Source: JAPLMW01 sp964619675 (GTDB taxonomy: Bacteria > Planctomycetota > Phycisphaerae > Sedimentisphaerales > UBA12454). Taken from it: a stretch of 33,653 nucleotides of DNA. The DNA is taken from NCBI GenBank assembly GCA_964619675.1, contig CAZUEO010000029.1, positions 1 to 33,653 on the forward strand, written 5' to 3'. Positions 1 through 8,196 of the stretch are shown here, piece after piece (the first letter of the stretch is position 1; the number at the start of each line of letters is the position of its first letter). The position numbers and the translations under genes were made by a program. The notes below the pieces were generated by a model that was not told where the DNA came from, made no database searches, and worked only from the letters and a program-made list of their open reading frames with translations.

Positions 1-11
1 TAAATAAAGTC

Positions 12-40
12 TTGATTATAAGATAATTACCAATTATTGT
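12..40 (+). promoter_or_regulatory. possible sigma70-type promoter of hisS
   Basis: TTGATT (12-17) is followed after 17 bp by TATTGT (35-40), each matching four of six consensus bases. It lies just upstream of the hisS ATG at 64. The match is weak, and the window starts only 11 bp upstream, so read-through from an earlier gene cannot be excluded. Confidence 0.3.
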
Positions 41-63
41 AGAATGCCGTACAGGGTAGTAAT

Positions 64-1353
64 ATGGAAATACAGGCGGTAAAAGGGACAAGGGATTTTT
101 ATCCGGAAGATATGGCGAAACGAAACTTCATCGCCGACCTCTGGAAAGAGGTATCCCTGCGCAACGGCTTTGCAGAATACGATGGCCCGATTTTCGAGTA
201 CCTTCAAATGTACCAGCTAAAAAGCGGTGATGAAATTGCATCACAGCTCTTCGCATTCGAAGACCGCGGCAAAAGAATGCTCGCAATCAGGCCTGAGATT
301 ACGCCTACGCTGGCACGAATGGTTAACCAGAGAATAAATACGCTGCCCAAGCCCTTAAAGTGGTTTTCTGTGCCGCGATTGTGCAGGGCTGAACGGCCAC
401 AAAAGGGCAGACTTCGGGAATTTTTCCAGTGGAATATCGATATCATCGGCATCGACGATTGTCTTGCTGATGCGGAAGTGATTTTCTGCGCAGTTGATTA
501 TCTTATGCAGACAGGGCTTACAAGCAAAGATGTAGTTGTCAAAATTTCGAGCAGGAAACTTATTGCAGCGCTATTAGAATGTTTCGGTATAGAAGAATCG
601 CAGCTCGAAGCGGTTTACAGCGTTCTCGATAAGAAAAACAAGGTTCCGCAGGAGACCTTTGTAAAAATGCTCGAAGAAAAGATTAGCGACGTGACTGTGC
701 GGCAGAAAGTGCTTGAGCTTATGTCGGTTGTGTCTTTAGAGGAGCTTGGGGATTTTGCAGGCAGTGATAAAAACGCAAAAGAGGCGGCAGGCGAGCTTAA
801 AAAACTCTTCGAGTATCTTGAGCTGATGGGTATTAGCGAATTTTGCAGGTTCGATATAAGCGTTGTAAGAGGCCTTGCCTATTATACTGGCATAGTATTC
901 GAGATTTACGACAGGTCTGAGCAATTGCGTGCGATTTGCGGCGGCGGCAGATACGATAATTTATTGGCAGACTTCGGCGGGCCGAAAATCGGAGCTACCG
1001 GATTCGGAATGGGCGACTGTGTGCTTGCCATCGTCCTTGAGGAAAAAGGGCTATTCAAAAATCTGATGCGGGAAAACAATCTCGAATATTTCGTAACGTT
1101 TGCTGAAGATTCTTTTCGCAGCGAAGCGATAAAACTGATTGCAAGGCTTCGCAGGGCGGCGATTCGAGCGGATTTCAGCTACAAAGGCGGCTCATTGAGC
1201 AAGCAGCTTAAAGCGGCCTCCGATTGCGGTGCGGCAAGATGTATTATAATCGGCAGGGAATTTACACAGGCAGGGCAGTTGATAATAAAGGATATGAGCA
1301 AGGGAACTCAGCAGGTCGTATCGGTGCAGGAATTTTTAAATCGGCTTGGATAA
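64..1353 (+). CDS. hisS: histidyl-tRNA synthetase
   Basis: This class II aminoacyl-tRNA synthetase (429 aa, normal length) attaches histidine to tRNA-His in the cytosol. Visible family signatures are the N-terminal KGTRDFYPED, the motif-2 region with RAERPQKGRLREFFQ, the histidine-specific RGLAYYTGIVFE, and the GGGRYDNLL glycine-rich segment. The last 100 or so residues fit the anticodon-binding domain. The ATG at 64 gives the standard N-terminus (MEIQAVKGTRDF); upstream there is only a weak GGG-containing ribosome site. It is the first gene of a tightly packed plus-strand run, and the next gene starts 6 nt after its stop. Identification is secure. Confidence 0.97.
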   Translation: MEIQAVKGTRDFYPEDMAKRNFIADLWKEVSLRNGFAEYDGPIFEYLQMYQLKSGDEIASQLFAFEDRGKRMLAIRPEITPTLARMVNQRINTLPKPLKWFSVPRLCRAERPQKGRLREFFQWNIDIIGIDDCLADAEVIFCAVDYLMQTGLTSKDVVVKISSRKLIAALLECFGIEESQLEAVYSVLDKKNKVPQETFVKMLEEKISDVTVRQKVLELMSVVSLEELGDFAGSDKNAKEAAGELKKLFEYLELMGISEFCRFDISVVRGLAYYTGIVFEIYDRSEQLRAICGGGRYDNLLADFGGPKIGATGFGMGDCVLAIVLEEKGLFKNLMRENNLEYFVTFAEDSFRSEAIKLIARLRRAAIRADFSYKGGSLSKQLKAASDCGAARCIIIGREFTQAGQLIIKDMSKGTQQVVSVQEFLNRLG

Positions 1354-1359
1354 CTTTCA

Positions 1360-1884
1360 ATGAGGGAGCGAGCTGGTAATCATTACGAAAAGGCCTTTGA
1401 AGGCTGGCTTAAAGATAATGGAGTTCAGTATCTTGCAGTTGACCAGCAGAAAAGGGCCGCATTTTCCAAAAGCAAAATCAAGAGCTTTGACTTTCTTTTT
1501 TACACGCCTGGGCGGCGAGCCTATATCGCGGAAGTAAAGGGGCGGAAATTTATATCGAAGAAATTTACCGCGTTTGGAAGCCTGCCGAACTGGGTAACGG
1601 TTGATGATATCCGCGGCCTTGAAAACTGGATTGATATTTTCGGCAGGAAGTATCGGGGCTTGTTTGTTTTTGTGTATAATCTTGAGAATATCGATGTCGA
1701 TGCCGACGGCAGGGAAATTTTCGAGTACCGCGACAAGAGATATGTCTTTATGGCTGTTACGCTTGACGATTATAAAAAGGGACAGACTGTTCGCAGTAAA
1801 AAGTGGAACACCGTGCATTTGTCCGCTGAATATTTTAAGAAGTATTCCGTCAGGCTTGATGAGCTGATTTGCAAAAAGGCTTAA
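1360..1884 (+). CDS. small PD-(D/E)XK nuclease-like protein
   Basis: The product is a 174 aa protein with no family name I can give with certainty. The N-terminal helix (HYEKAFEGWL, residues 8-17) is followed by Asp44 in SFDFLFY and by Glu58-Val-Lys60 in YIAEVKGRK. That spacing (D-X13-E-X-K) and the predicted helix-strand-strand order fit the core of the restriction-endonuclease-like fold. No DNA-binding domain or signal peptide is seen. It sits between hisS and bioB with short spacing, so it is probably co-transcribed with these housekeeping genes rather than being part of a restriction system; no methyltransferase partner is nearby apart from the rRNA enzyme RsmD. Nuclease activity is inferred from motif geometry only. 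Confidence 0.8.
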   Translation: MRERAGNHYEKAFEGWLKDNGVQYLAVDQQKRAAFSKSKIKSFDFLFYTPGRRAYIAEVKGRKFISKKFTAFGSLPNWVTVDDIRGLENWIDIFGRKYRGLFVFVYNLENIDVDADGREIFEYRDKRYVFMAVTLDDYKKGQTVRSKKWNTVHLSAEYFKKYSVRLDELICKKA

Positions 1885-1886
1885 TT

Positions 1887-2864
1887 GTGAATAAAAAAAT
1901 CGCAGATATTGCGGAAAAAGTTTTGGATGGCAATCTCATTGACAGAGACGATATAGAGTTTTTGTTTTCACTCGATAACGATTTCTCGGATTTATTATAC
2001 CGGGCCAACCGGATACGTGAGAAATTTTTCGGCAATAAAATCAAAATATGCTCGATAATTCCCGGCAGGCTCGGCGGCTGCAGTCAGGATTGTAAATTCT
2101 GCGCGCAATCGGCGAGGTCCGAAACCGCTTTTAAAGAGACTAAAACCCTGACAGATGAACAAATCCTCGATGCCGCAAAGCAGGCTAAACAAAAAGGCGT
2201 GCCGAGTTTCGGAATAGTTTACAGCGGCAAGACAATCAGCGAGAAAGAGCTGGCAAGATTAGAGAAACTAATTCCAAAAATCAAAAACGAAATCGGTATC
2301 AGCGTATGTGGAAGTTTTGGAATAATTGATTGCCGGCAAGCCAAACGGCTGGCCCAGGCGGGCATGTCGAGATATAATCATAATCTTGAGACTTCGCGGA
2401 ACCATTTTAAGAATATCGTAACGACGCACGATTACGATTCACGCGTAGAGACAATAAAAGCCGCAAAAAAGGCAGGGCTGTGCCTTTGCAGCGGCGGGAT
2501 TTTCGGTATCGGCGAGACCGATGCAGACAGAATAGATATGGCGATTGAGATTAGAGAACTTGAGGCTGATATGGTGCCGATGAATTTTCTGCACCCGATA
2601 GCAGGCACGCCTTTGGCCGATACACCGAGGATGCAGCCGAGAGAGATTTTGCGGCTAATTGCCTTGTACAGGTTTATACTGCCAAAGACGGGCATAAAAG
2701 TCGCAGGCGGCAGGGTCTTGAATCTTCGCGATATGCAGAGCTGGATGTTTTATGCGGGCGCTACGTCAATACTGAGCGGTAATTACCTTACCACGGCAGG
2801 CAGGGCGGTTGAAGATGATATAAGAATGATAAAAGATTTGGGACTTGAACCGAGTTTGGAATGA
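1887..2864 (+). CDS. bioB: biotin synthase
   Basis: This radical-SAM enzyme inserts sulfur into dethiobiotin, the last step of biotin synthesis. The CX3CX2C cluster motif is in GGCSQDCKFCAQSAR, near residues 65-75. The BioB-specific YNHNLETS and the C-terminal GG(R)xxxLRD region are also present. An upstream TTG at 1869 would add six residues and overlap the previous gene; I prefer the GTG at 1887, two bases after that gene's stop codon and 7 nt after an AAAAAGG ribosome site. The 3' end overlaps rsmD by ATGA, so the two are translation-coupled. No other biotin genes are present, so dethiobiotin must come from elsewhere in the genome or from outside. Confidence 0.93.
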   Translation: MNKKIADIAEKVLDGNLIDRDDIEFLFSLDNDFSDLLYRANRIREKFFGNKIKICSIIPGRLGGCSQDCKFCAQSARSETAFKETKTLTDEQILDAAKQAKQKGVPSFGIVYSGKTISEKELARLEKLIPKIKNEIGISVCGSFGIIDCRQAKRLAQAGMSRYNHNLETSRNHFKNIVTTHDYDSRVETIKAAKKAGLCLCSGGIFGIGETDADRIDMAIEIRELEADMVPMNFLHPIAGTPLADTPRMQPREILRLIALYRFILPKTGIKVAGGRVLNLRDMQSWMFYAGATSILSGNYLTTAGRAVEDDIRMIKDLGLEPSLE

Positions 2865-3490
2865 GAATCATATCAGGCACAAAAAAGGGAATGACGATTT
2901 TACCGCCTAAGGGCGGCAGTACCCGGCCGATAACAGACCGCGTAAAAGAGTCCATATTCGATGTCCTTTACAAGTACAATCTTATAGAAGACAGGTTCAT
3001 TGCCGATTTGTTCTGCGGGACAGGCTCTTTCGGTCTTGAGGCGCTGAGCAGAGGGGCTAAAGAAGCGATTTTTGTCGATGGCGACAGGAGTGTGCTGAAG
3101 ATTCTCAAAAAAAATATCGCAAAGGCAGATTTTGCGGCTCAATCGCGGGTTGTCTGTGCAAACGCGTTTAAGGTTGGGGCGCCGGCAGCAGGCGGGCAAA
3201 AATGCTCTCTTGTTTTTGTTGACCCGCCTTATGAAATGAGCAGAGAGACGAGCCGAGATTCCCGATTGGGAGGTTTACTATCGCTTTTGGCTGAGCAGAT
3301 AACCGATGATGGGCTGGTTGTTGCAAGAACAGAAAAAAAAGTGAATCTTCTCGACAGTTACGGCCAATTACGGATAATTGACAAAAGGGTATGGAGCTCG
3401 ATAGCAGTATATTTTTTGGGATTAAAAAAGGATGACAAGCAGACAGGCGGCGATACAGATAATTCGCAGGCTCCGCAAGGCGGGATTTGA
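2861..3490 (+). CDS. rsmD: 16S rRNA (guanine-N2)-methyltransferase RsmD
   Basis: This SAM-dependent enzyme methylates G966 (E. coli numbering) of 16S rRNA during 30S assembly. The N-terminus MRIISGTKKG is typical of RsmD. The SAM site ADLFCGTGSFGLEALSRGA lies at about residues 49-67, and the catalytic DPPYE is near residue 121. It starts inside the bioB stop (ATGA). The conserved fold ends near AVYFLGLKKDD; the last 15-20 residues are a Gln/Asp/Gly-rich tail encoded in the overlap with the next gene, and are probably a by-product of that overlap. Length is 209 aa, slightly longer than usual. Confidence 0.92.
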   Translation: MRIISGTKKGMTILPPKGGSTRPITDRVKESIFDVLYKYNLIEDRFIADLFCGTGSFGLEALSRGAKEAIFVDGDRSVLKILKKNIAKADFAAQSRVVCANAFKVGAPAAGGQKCSLVFVDPPYEMSRETSRDSRLGGLLSLLAEQITDDGLVVARTEKKVNLLDSYGQLRIIDKRVWSSIAVYFLGLKKDDKQTGGDTDNSQAPQGGI

Positions 3491-4643
3491 GGCTTTGCTG
3501 GCGGGCGGCTGCGTCCGCGATATGCTACTCGGCGAAAAGCCCAAGGATTATGACGTGGCTACCAGTGCGACTCCTGCCGAGGTTTGCGCTGGTTTCCGCA
3601 GGACGATAAAAGTCGGCGCAAAATTCGGCGTAATTATTGTTCTTATGGACGGCCGGCAGGTCGAAGTTGCGACCTTCAGAGCCGAGGCAGGCTACACCGA
3701 CGGCAGACGGCCTGACAAGGTCAGTTTCACTTGTGCCAAAGATGATGCGCTCCGCAGAGATTTTACAATCAATGGTATGTTTTACGACCCGCTGGCAGGA
3801 GAAGTCATCGATTACATCGGCGGCAGAGCAGATTTAAAGAAAAAAATCATCAGGACGATAGGTAATCCTACCGAAAGATTCAGTGAAGATTATTTGAGAA
3901 TGTTAAGGGCTGTTCGTTTAGCCGCTCAGCTTGGTTTTAGAGTCGAGAAAAATACTTTAGATGCTGTAAAAAAACATTGTGAGCGAATAGCAAAAATTAG
4001 CGGCGAGAGAATCGCGACGGAGCTTGAATCGCTTTTTGCCGCACCGCATCGCAGCAAAGGCGTAAAACTGCTTATCGAGACCGGCCTGGCAAAACGAATT
4101 TTTCCCGTTTTCAAAAATAAATCAATCGCCGATTTTGCGATAAAAATTTCTGATTATCTGCCCCGACAGATAACCTTTGGGCTTGCACTGGCAGCTTTTT
4201 TTGGGGCTTGCCGGGCCGGCGATGCAATGAAGAATCTTCAGATTTTGAAACTCAGCAGAAATCAATTAAAGCATATAAAATTTCTGCTTGAAAAAAGAAA
4301 ATTTTTACTGGGCGATTTGTCTCTTGCTCAATTGAAGCTGATTGTTTGGGAGCCGTATTTTGAGGATTTATATTCGCTGCAAAAAGCAATTCAAAAAACT
4401 CATCGCCAGAGCCTCTCGGCGCTTTTGGCGGTTCGCAGAAGAGCTAACAGCTTGGCAGGCAGACAGTTACGACCAAAACCGCTGCTGAACGGTTTCGAGC
4501 TTATTCATCTGGGCGCAGCAGCAGGGCCGCAGGTTGGTTTGGTCTCTAAAGAGCTTTATATTGAGCAGCTTTCTGAAAGGGTTAATACAAAACCGGAGGC
4601 AATAAGCTGGGTTAAGAACCGGCTGAAAAAACACCAGGGCTGA
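3432..4643 (+). CDS. cca: CCA-adding tRNA nucleotidyltransferase (class II, PcnB/Cca family)
   Basis: This class II nucleotidyltransferase (403 aa) most likely builds or repairs the 3' CCA end of tRNAs. Motif A has LAGGCVRDMLLG and the metal-binding KDYDVAT (DXD). RRDFTING follows near residue 110, and the neck-region SEDYLRMLRAVRLAAQLGF is near 155. The family also includes poly(A) polymerases (PcnB), which motifs alone separate poorly. CCA addition is supported by the tRNA gene just downstream, which lacks an encoded CCA. The ATG at 3432 lies 59 nt inside rsmD, but it is needed to leave about 20 residues before the GG motif, as in the family. Confidence 0.85.
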   Translation: MTSRQAAIQIIRRLRKAGFEALLAGGCVRDMLLGEKPKDYDVATSATPAEVCAGFRRTIKVGAKFGVIIVLMDGRQVEVATFRAEAGYTDGRRPDKVSFTCAKDDALRRDFTINGMFYDPLAGEVIDYIGGRADLKKKIIRTIGNPTERFSEDYLRMLRAVRLAAQLGFRVEKNTLDAVKKHCERIAKISGERIATELESLFAAPHRSKGVKLLIETGLAKRIFPVFKNKSIADFAIKISDYLPRQITFGLALAAFFGACRAGDAMKNLQILKLSRNQLKHIKFLLEKRKFLLGDLSLAQLKLIVWEPYFEDLYSLQKAIQKTHRQSLSALLAVRRRANSLAGRQLRPKPLLNGFELIHLGAAAGPQVGLVSKELYIEQLSERVNTKPEAISWVKNRLKKHQG

Positions 4644-4644
4644 C

Positions 4645-4673
4645 TTGTAGATGATGGTTTTTTATGTTATTAT
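4645..4673 (+). promoter_or_regulatory. sigma70-type promoter of tRNA-Ala
   Basis: TTGTAG (4645-4650), a 17 bp spacer and TATTAT (4668-4673) lie between the cca stop and the tRNA. The predicted start, near 4680, would give a 5' leader of about five bases, typical of a directly promoted tRNA gene. Confidence 0.6.
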
Positions 4674-4684
4674 ATTCCTGATAC

Positions 4685-4757
<73 letters not shown>

Positions 4758-4760
4758 TTT

Positions 4761-6188
4761 TCACGTCTTTTTTAATAAGCTGAAGAGATAACCTAATGCA
4801 AACGTCATCGCCGTGCCCAGTACTATCAGCCAGCTCCAGGCCAAATTAATATAACCCTGATGCGATAAAATCAACAGGATTGTTACAGATATTGTGCTGA
4901 TAATCATTGCAATGACATTGCCGGTATTGATTTTTCTTTTCGTAAGAACGCCAAGTAGAAAAACGCCCAAAGTGGCCCCACCGGTAAGAGAAATTATTTG
5001 AAATGCAAACCACAGAATATTCTCCACCGGCTGACATGCAAAAGCGATAACAGTTAGAATCAGGCCGAAGGCTATTACTCCTATTCTTGAGATAATCAAG
5101 TAATGTTTTTCCGAAGCTTGTCTTTTAATGAGAGGTCGATAAATATCCATTACAAAAGAAGAACTAAGTGAACTTAAAGGCGAATCAATACTGGCTAAAA
5201 TGATTGCCGAGAGTATCAGCCCTTTTAAGCCGGCCGGCAGGAAATTTGCCGTAAAATACGAAAGAACCTCTTTGGCTTTGTCCGGCTGAAGCACTTGCGG
5301 GTTTTGCCGGAAAAACACATAAAGCAAAGTGCCGATTGCGAGATATATACAAAGAATAGGAAACGCTGCTATTATTGTCAGGAGGATCGCATTTTGACTT
5401 TTTTTTCTGGTTTTTACCGTAAGCAGCCTTTGCATCAGTTCCTGGTCGGTGCCGAAAATGGCCAGGCCGATAAAGAACGCGTTGGCAGTTCCGGCCCAGA
5501 AGGTCGTAGGGTCGTTGAGATTGAAATCGAATTTAAAAACGCTCAATCGGCCCGCCTCGCCGGCGATTTGCCAGGCTGTCGATAAGCCGCCATTGATATG
5601 TAAAGAAAGATATATTACTAATGTGATGCCTGCGGTGAAAAAGACAATCGTTTGATAGGCGCCTGCCCAGACAACAGCTTTTATTCCGCCAAATGCGATG
5701 AAAATGATGCTAACGGCTGTAAAGACCAGTAACGTTTGTGCCAGACTCCAGCCTAAGATAATGCCGATTCCAAGACAGGCTGCGTATAGCCTTACGCCGG
5801 AGGCTGTTAGCCGCGTAACGAAGAAGAAAATCGACCCTGCGTATTGAGTTTGCGGGCCGAAACGATGCCTTAAAAATTCGTAGATACTTGTGCAGTTGTA
5901 TTTATAAAAGACGGGAATAAACAGAAACGCTACCAAAATGCGTGCAGCCGCCGAGCCGATGAAGAACTGCACATACTCCCAGTTTTCACTGTAAGCAATT
6001 GCGGGCACCCCGACGATTGTCAGGGCGCTGACTTCTGTAGCGACAAAGGAGAGGCAGGCCACAATTAAAGGGACTTTTCTTTGGCCGAGAAAGAAGTCAT
6101 TTGTGTTTTTTTCCTGCCGTCCAAAAATGTATGAAATAACGAAAAGAAAGGAAACGGCCGATACGACCATTATTAAATCTATATTCAT
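4761..6188 (-). CDS. sodium:solute symporter (SSS family), probable murein-sugar importer
   Basis: This inner-membrane transporter (475 aa) has about 13 hydrophobic segments. SSS-family signs are the N-terminal FGRQEKNTNDFFLGQRKVP, the conserved FGGIKAVVWAGAYQ near residue 180, and a serine-rich DSPLSSLSSSFVMDIYRP, where the second sodium site usually lies. It is the last gene of the hexosaminidase-anmK-murQ operon and its start overlaps the murQ stop (ATGA). The substrate is not readable from sequence; context points to anhydro-MurNAc, GlcNAc-anhydro-MurNAc or a related amino sugar. No AmpG-type permease or MurP-type PTS is present here. The gene ends almost against the convergent tRNA. Confidence 0.88.
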   Translation of the reverse strand: MNIDLIMVVSAVSFLFVISYIFGRQEKNTNDFFLGQRKVPLIVACLSFVATEVSALTIVGVPAIAYSENWEYVQFFIGSAAARILVAFLFIPVFYKYNCTSIYEFLRHRFGPQTQYAGSIFFFVTRLTASGVRLYAACLGIGIILGWSLAQTLLVFTAVSIIFIAFGGIKAVVWAGAYQTIVFFTAGITLVIYLSLHINGGLSTAWQIAGEAGRLSVFKFDFNLNDPTTFWAGTANAFFIGLAIFGTDQELMQRLLTVKTRKKSQNAILLTIIAAFPILCIYLAIGTLLYVFFRQNPQVLQPDKAKEVLSYFTANFLPAGLKGLILSAIILASIDSPLSSLSSSFVMDIYRPLIKRQASEKHYLIISRIGVIAFGLILTVIAFACQPVENILWFAFQIISLTGGATLGVFLLGVLTKRKINTGNVIAMIISTISVTILLILSHQGYINLAWSWLIVLGTAMTFALGYLFSLLKKT

Positions 6189-7090
6189 TTAATTGTTCCC
6201 ACGGCCTTTCGCAGCGATTGGCCGCACTTATCAAGAATATTTTCAGCCTGTTTTAAATTGACTTTGCGATAGTGCATTACTATTGCAGTTTTGACTTTTT
6301 CATTAGCTTTTTTAAGGAGGCCGGCTGCCTTTTTCTTTGGAAGGCCTGTCATTTCTGAAACAATCCTCATCGACCTGTCCCGCAATTTGTTATTTGTCGC
6401 CGTCAGGTCAACCATAAGATTGCCGTAAACTTTGCCCATTTTTATCATAGCTGCAGTGGTAAGCGTGTTAAGCACGAGTTTTGTCGCGGTGCCTGCCTTC
6501 ATTCTTGTTGAGCCGGTGATGACCTCCGGGCCGACTACAGGATTAATAATTATTTGTGCCGGAATGTCTTTAACCGCTTCCGGAGAGCAAGTAACGAAAA
6601 TAGTGCCTGCATCTTTCTTACCGGCTTCTTTTAAAGCTGCCCTGACAAAAGGCGTCAGGCCGCAGGCGGCAATGCCGACGACAACATCTTTTTTTGAGAT
6701 TTTGTTTTTTTTAATGATAGCAGCTCCATCACTTGTTTTATCTTCAGCTCCTTCGATAGCTTTTACCAATGCTCGTTTTCCGCCTGCGATTATTCCCTGC
6801 ACCAATTTAGGCGTTACGCCAAATGTCGGCGGACATTCGGAAGCGTCTAAAACGCCAAGTCTGCCGCTTGTCCCCGCCCCGACGTAAAATAATCGGCCGT
6901 TTCTTTTGAAATGCTCGACTATCATATCAATCGCCGCGGCAATCTTTTTATATTCTCTGCCGACGGAAGGCGCGACCAGTTTATCTTCGGTATTTATCAG
7001 TTGGACTATCTGCACAGTTGACAGGCGGTCAATATTTTCGCTTTTGCGATTGCGTTTTTCTGTGATTGGTAATAATTTATGCTTTTTCAT
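6185..7090 (-). CDS. murQ: N-acetylmuramic acid 6-phosphate etherase
   Basis: This cytosolic SIS-domain lyase removes D-lactate from MurNAc-6-phosphate, giving GlcNAc-6-phosphate. Length (301 aa) is typical. Visible signatures are LPITEKRNRKSENID at the start, the sugar-phosphate site FYVGAGTSGRLGVLDASECPPTFG, GGKRALVKAIEGAEDK with a probable catalytic acid, and GPEVITGSTRMKAGTATK. Its ATG overlaps the anmK stop (ATGA), and its own stop overlaps the symporter start, so the three genes are translation-coupled. NagA and NagB, needed to carry GlcNAc-6-phosphate further, are not in this window. Confidence 0.96.
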   Translation of the reverse strand: MKKHKLLPITEKRNRKSENIDRLSTVQIVQLINTEDKLVAPSVGREYKKIAAAIDMIVEHFKRNGRLFYVGAGTSGRLGVLDASECPPTFGVTPKLVQGIIAGGKRALVKAIEGAEDKTSDGAAIIKKNKISKKDVVVGIAACGLTPFVRAALKEAGKKDAGTIFVTCSPEAVKDIPAQIIINPVVGPEVITGSTRMKAGTATKLVLNTLTTAAMIKMGKVYGNLMVDLTATNNKLRDRSMRIVSEMTGLPKKKAAGLLKKANEKVKTAIVMHYRKVNLKQAENILDKCGQSLRKAVGTIK

Positions 7091-8196
7091 TGCGGTGGTA
7101 TTATCTTTCCTAAAACCAAAGGTTTCTTTGCACCGGTTGCGCCGGGGACATTATTTGCAATGCCTTTAACGGCTGCATAAGCCAGAATGGCAAAAGAGAC
7201 AGCTTCTTTTGCATCACGGTTTATACCAAAATCATCGGTAAAAAGTATTTTGCTTTTTATATTCTGTCGCAGCATTTTAATCAATGTTTTATTTCGTGCG
7301 CCGCCGCCGCAGAGGATTATTTCGTCAGGCATACTTGGCAGGAATCGTCTGTATGCGTCAGCGATGCTGCAGGCCGTAAAAGCAGTTGCTGTGGCGAGCA
7401 TATCCTCGAGAGGTATTGACCGTTTGATAAGTTTTTCGGTATAAGCTGCTCCGAATTCTTCTCTGCCGGTTGATTTGGGCGGCAGTTTTCGCAGGAATGG
7501 ATGCCGCATTATTTCATCGAGCAGTTTTTTATTTACCCTGCCTTTGCCGGCGATTTTGCCGTTTTTGTCATAATGTAATTTTCCTTTACTTAAAACAGTT
7601 GCGATTCGGTCGATAATCATATTTCCCGTCCCCGTATCGAAGGCGATTATTTCATCGATTTTACATCCTGCCGGCAGGTAAGTTACGTTGGCGATGCCGC
7701 CGATATTCTGAACGGCACGGTTCAGCTTTTTGTGTTTAAATAACCAGTAATCCGCAAACGGCACTAAGGGCGCGCCTTGTCCGCCTGCCGCTATATCTTT
7801 AGGCCTAAAATCTGCTACTGTAGTTATACCTGTTTTATATGCTATTACGGATGGTTCGCCAATCTGAAGTGTTGAGCAAATTTTGCCTGTCGGATTATGA
7901 TAAACGGTTTGGCCGTGTGAACCTATCAAGTCAATGGTCTTTAAATTGATTTTGCTTTTCCTGCATAGTTTTATAACCGCATCAGCAAATACCCGGCCGA
8001 TAATAAAGTTCAATTGGCTTATATCACCGGCCTTACAACTTTTTTGTTCAGCAATTCTAAGGATATTTTTTCTTAATTGCCGTGGGTACTCGTAAGTATC
8101 AAAGGCCAATAATTTAACTTTATTTTTTTTAATATCGATAGCAGCAGCATCGACGCCGTCAGCGCTTGTGCCTGACATTAAACCTATTATTCGCAT
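7087..8196 (-). CDS. anmK: anhydro-N-acetylmuramic acid kinase
   Basis: The enzyme opens the 1,6-anhydro ring of anhMurNAc while phosphorylating it, giving MurNAc-6-phosphate for MurQ. The N-terminal phosphate loop is MSGTSADGVDAAAIDI. GSHGQTVYHNP, DTGTGNMIID and CGGGARNKTLI are also family motifs. I place the start at the ATG at 8196, which gives the usual MRIIGLMSGTS. An in-frame ATG at 8214 would add six residues. Either way the start lies inside the end of the hexosaminidase gene, indicating translational coupling. Because this kinase acts on the anhydro sugar, the operon is probably aimed at lytic-transglycosylase products. Confidence 0.95.
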   Translation of the reverse strand: MRIIGLMSGTSADGVDAAAIDIKKNKVKLLAFDTYEYPRQLRKNILRIAEQKSCKAGDISQLNFIIGRVFADAVIKLCRKSKINLKTIDLIGSHGQTVYHNPTGKICSTLQIGEPSVIAYKTGITTVADFRPKDIAAGGQGAPLVPFADYWLFKHKKLNRAVQNIGGIANVTYLPAGCKIDEIIAFDTGTGNMIIDRIATVLSKGKLHYDKNGKIAGKGRVNKKLLDEIMRHPFLRKLPPKSTGREEFGAAYTEKLIKRSIPLEDMLATATAFTACSIADAYRRFLPSMPDEIILCGGGARNKTLIKMLRQNIKSKILFTDDFGINRDAKEAVSFAILAYAAVKGIANNVPGATGAKKPLVLGKIIPPQ

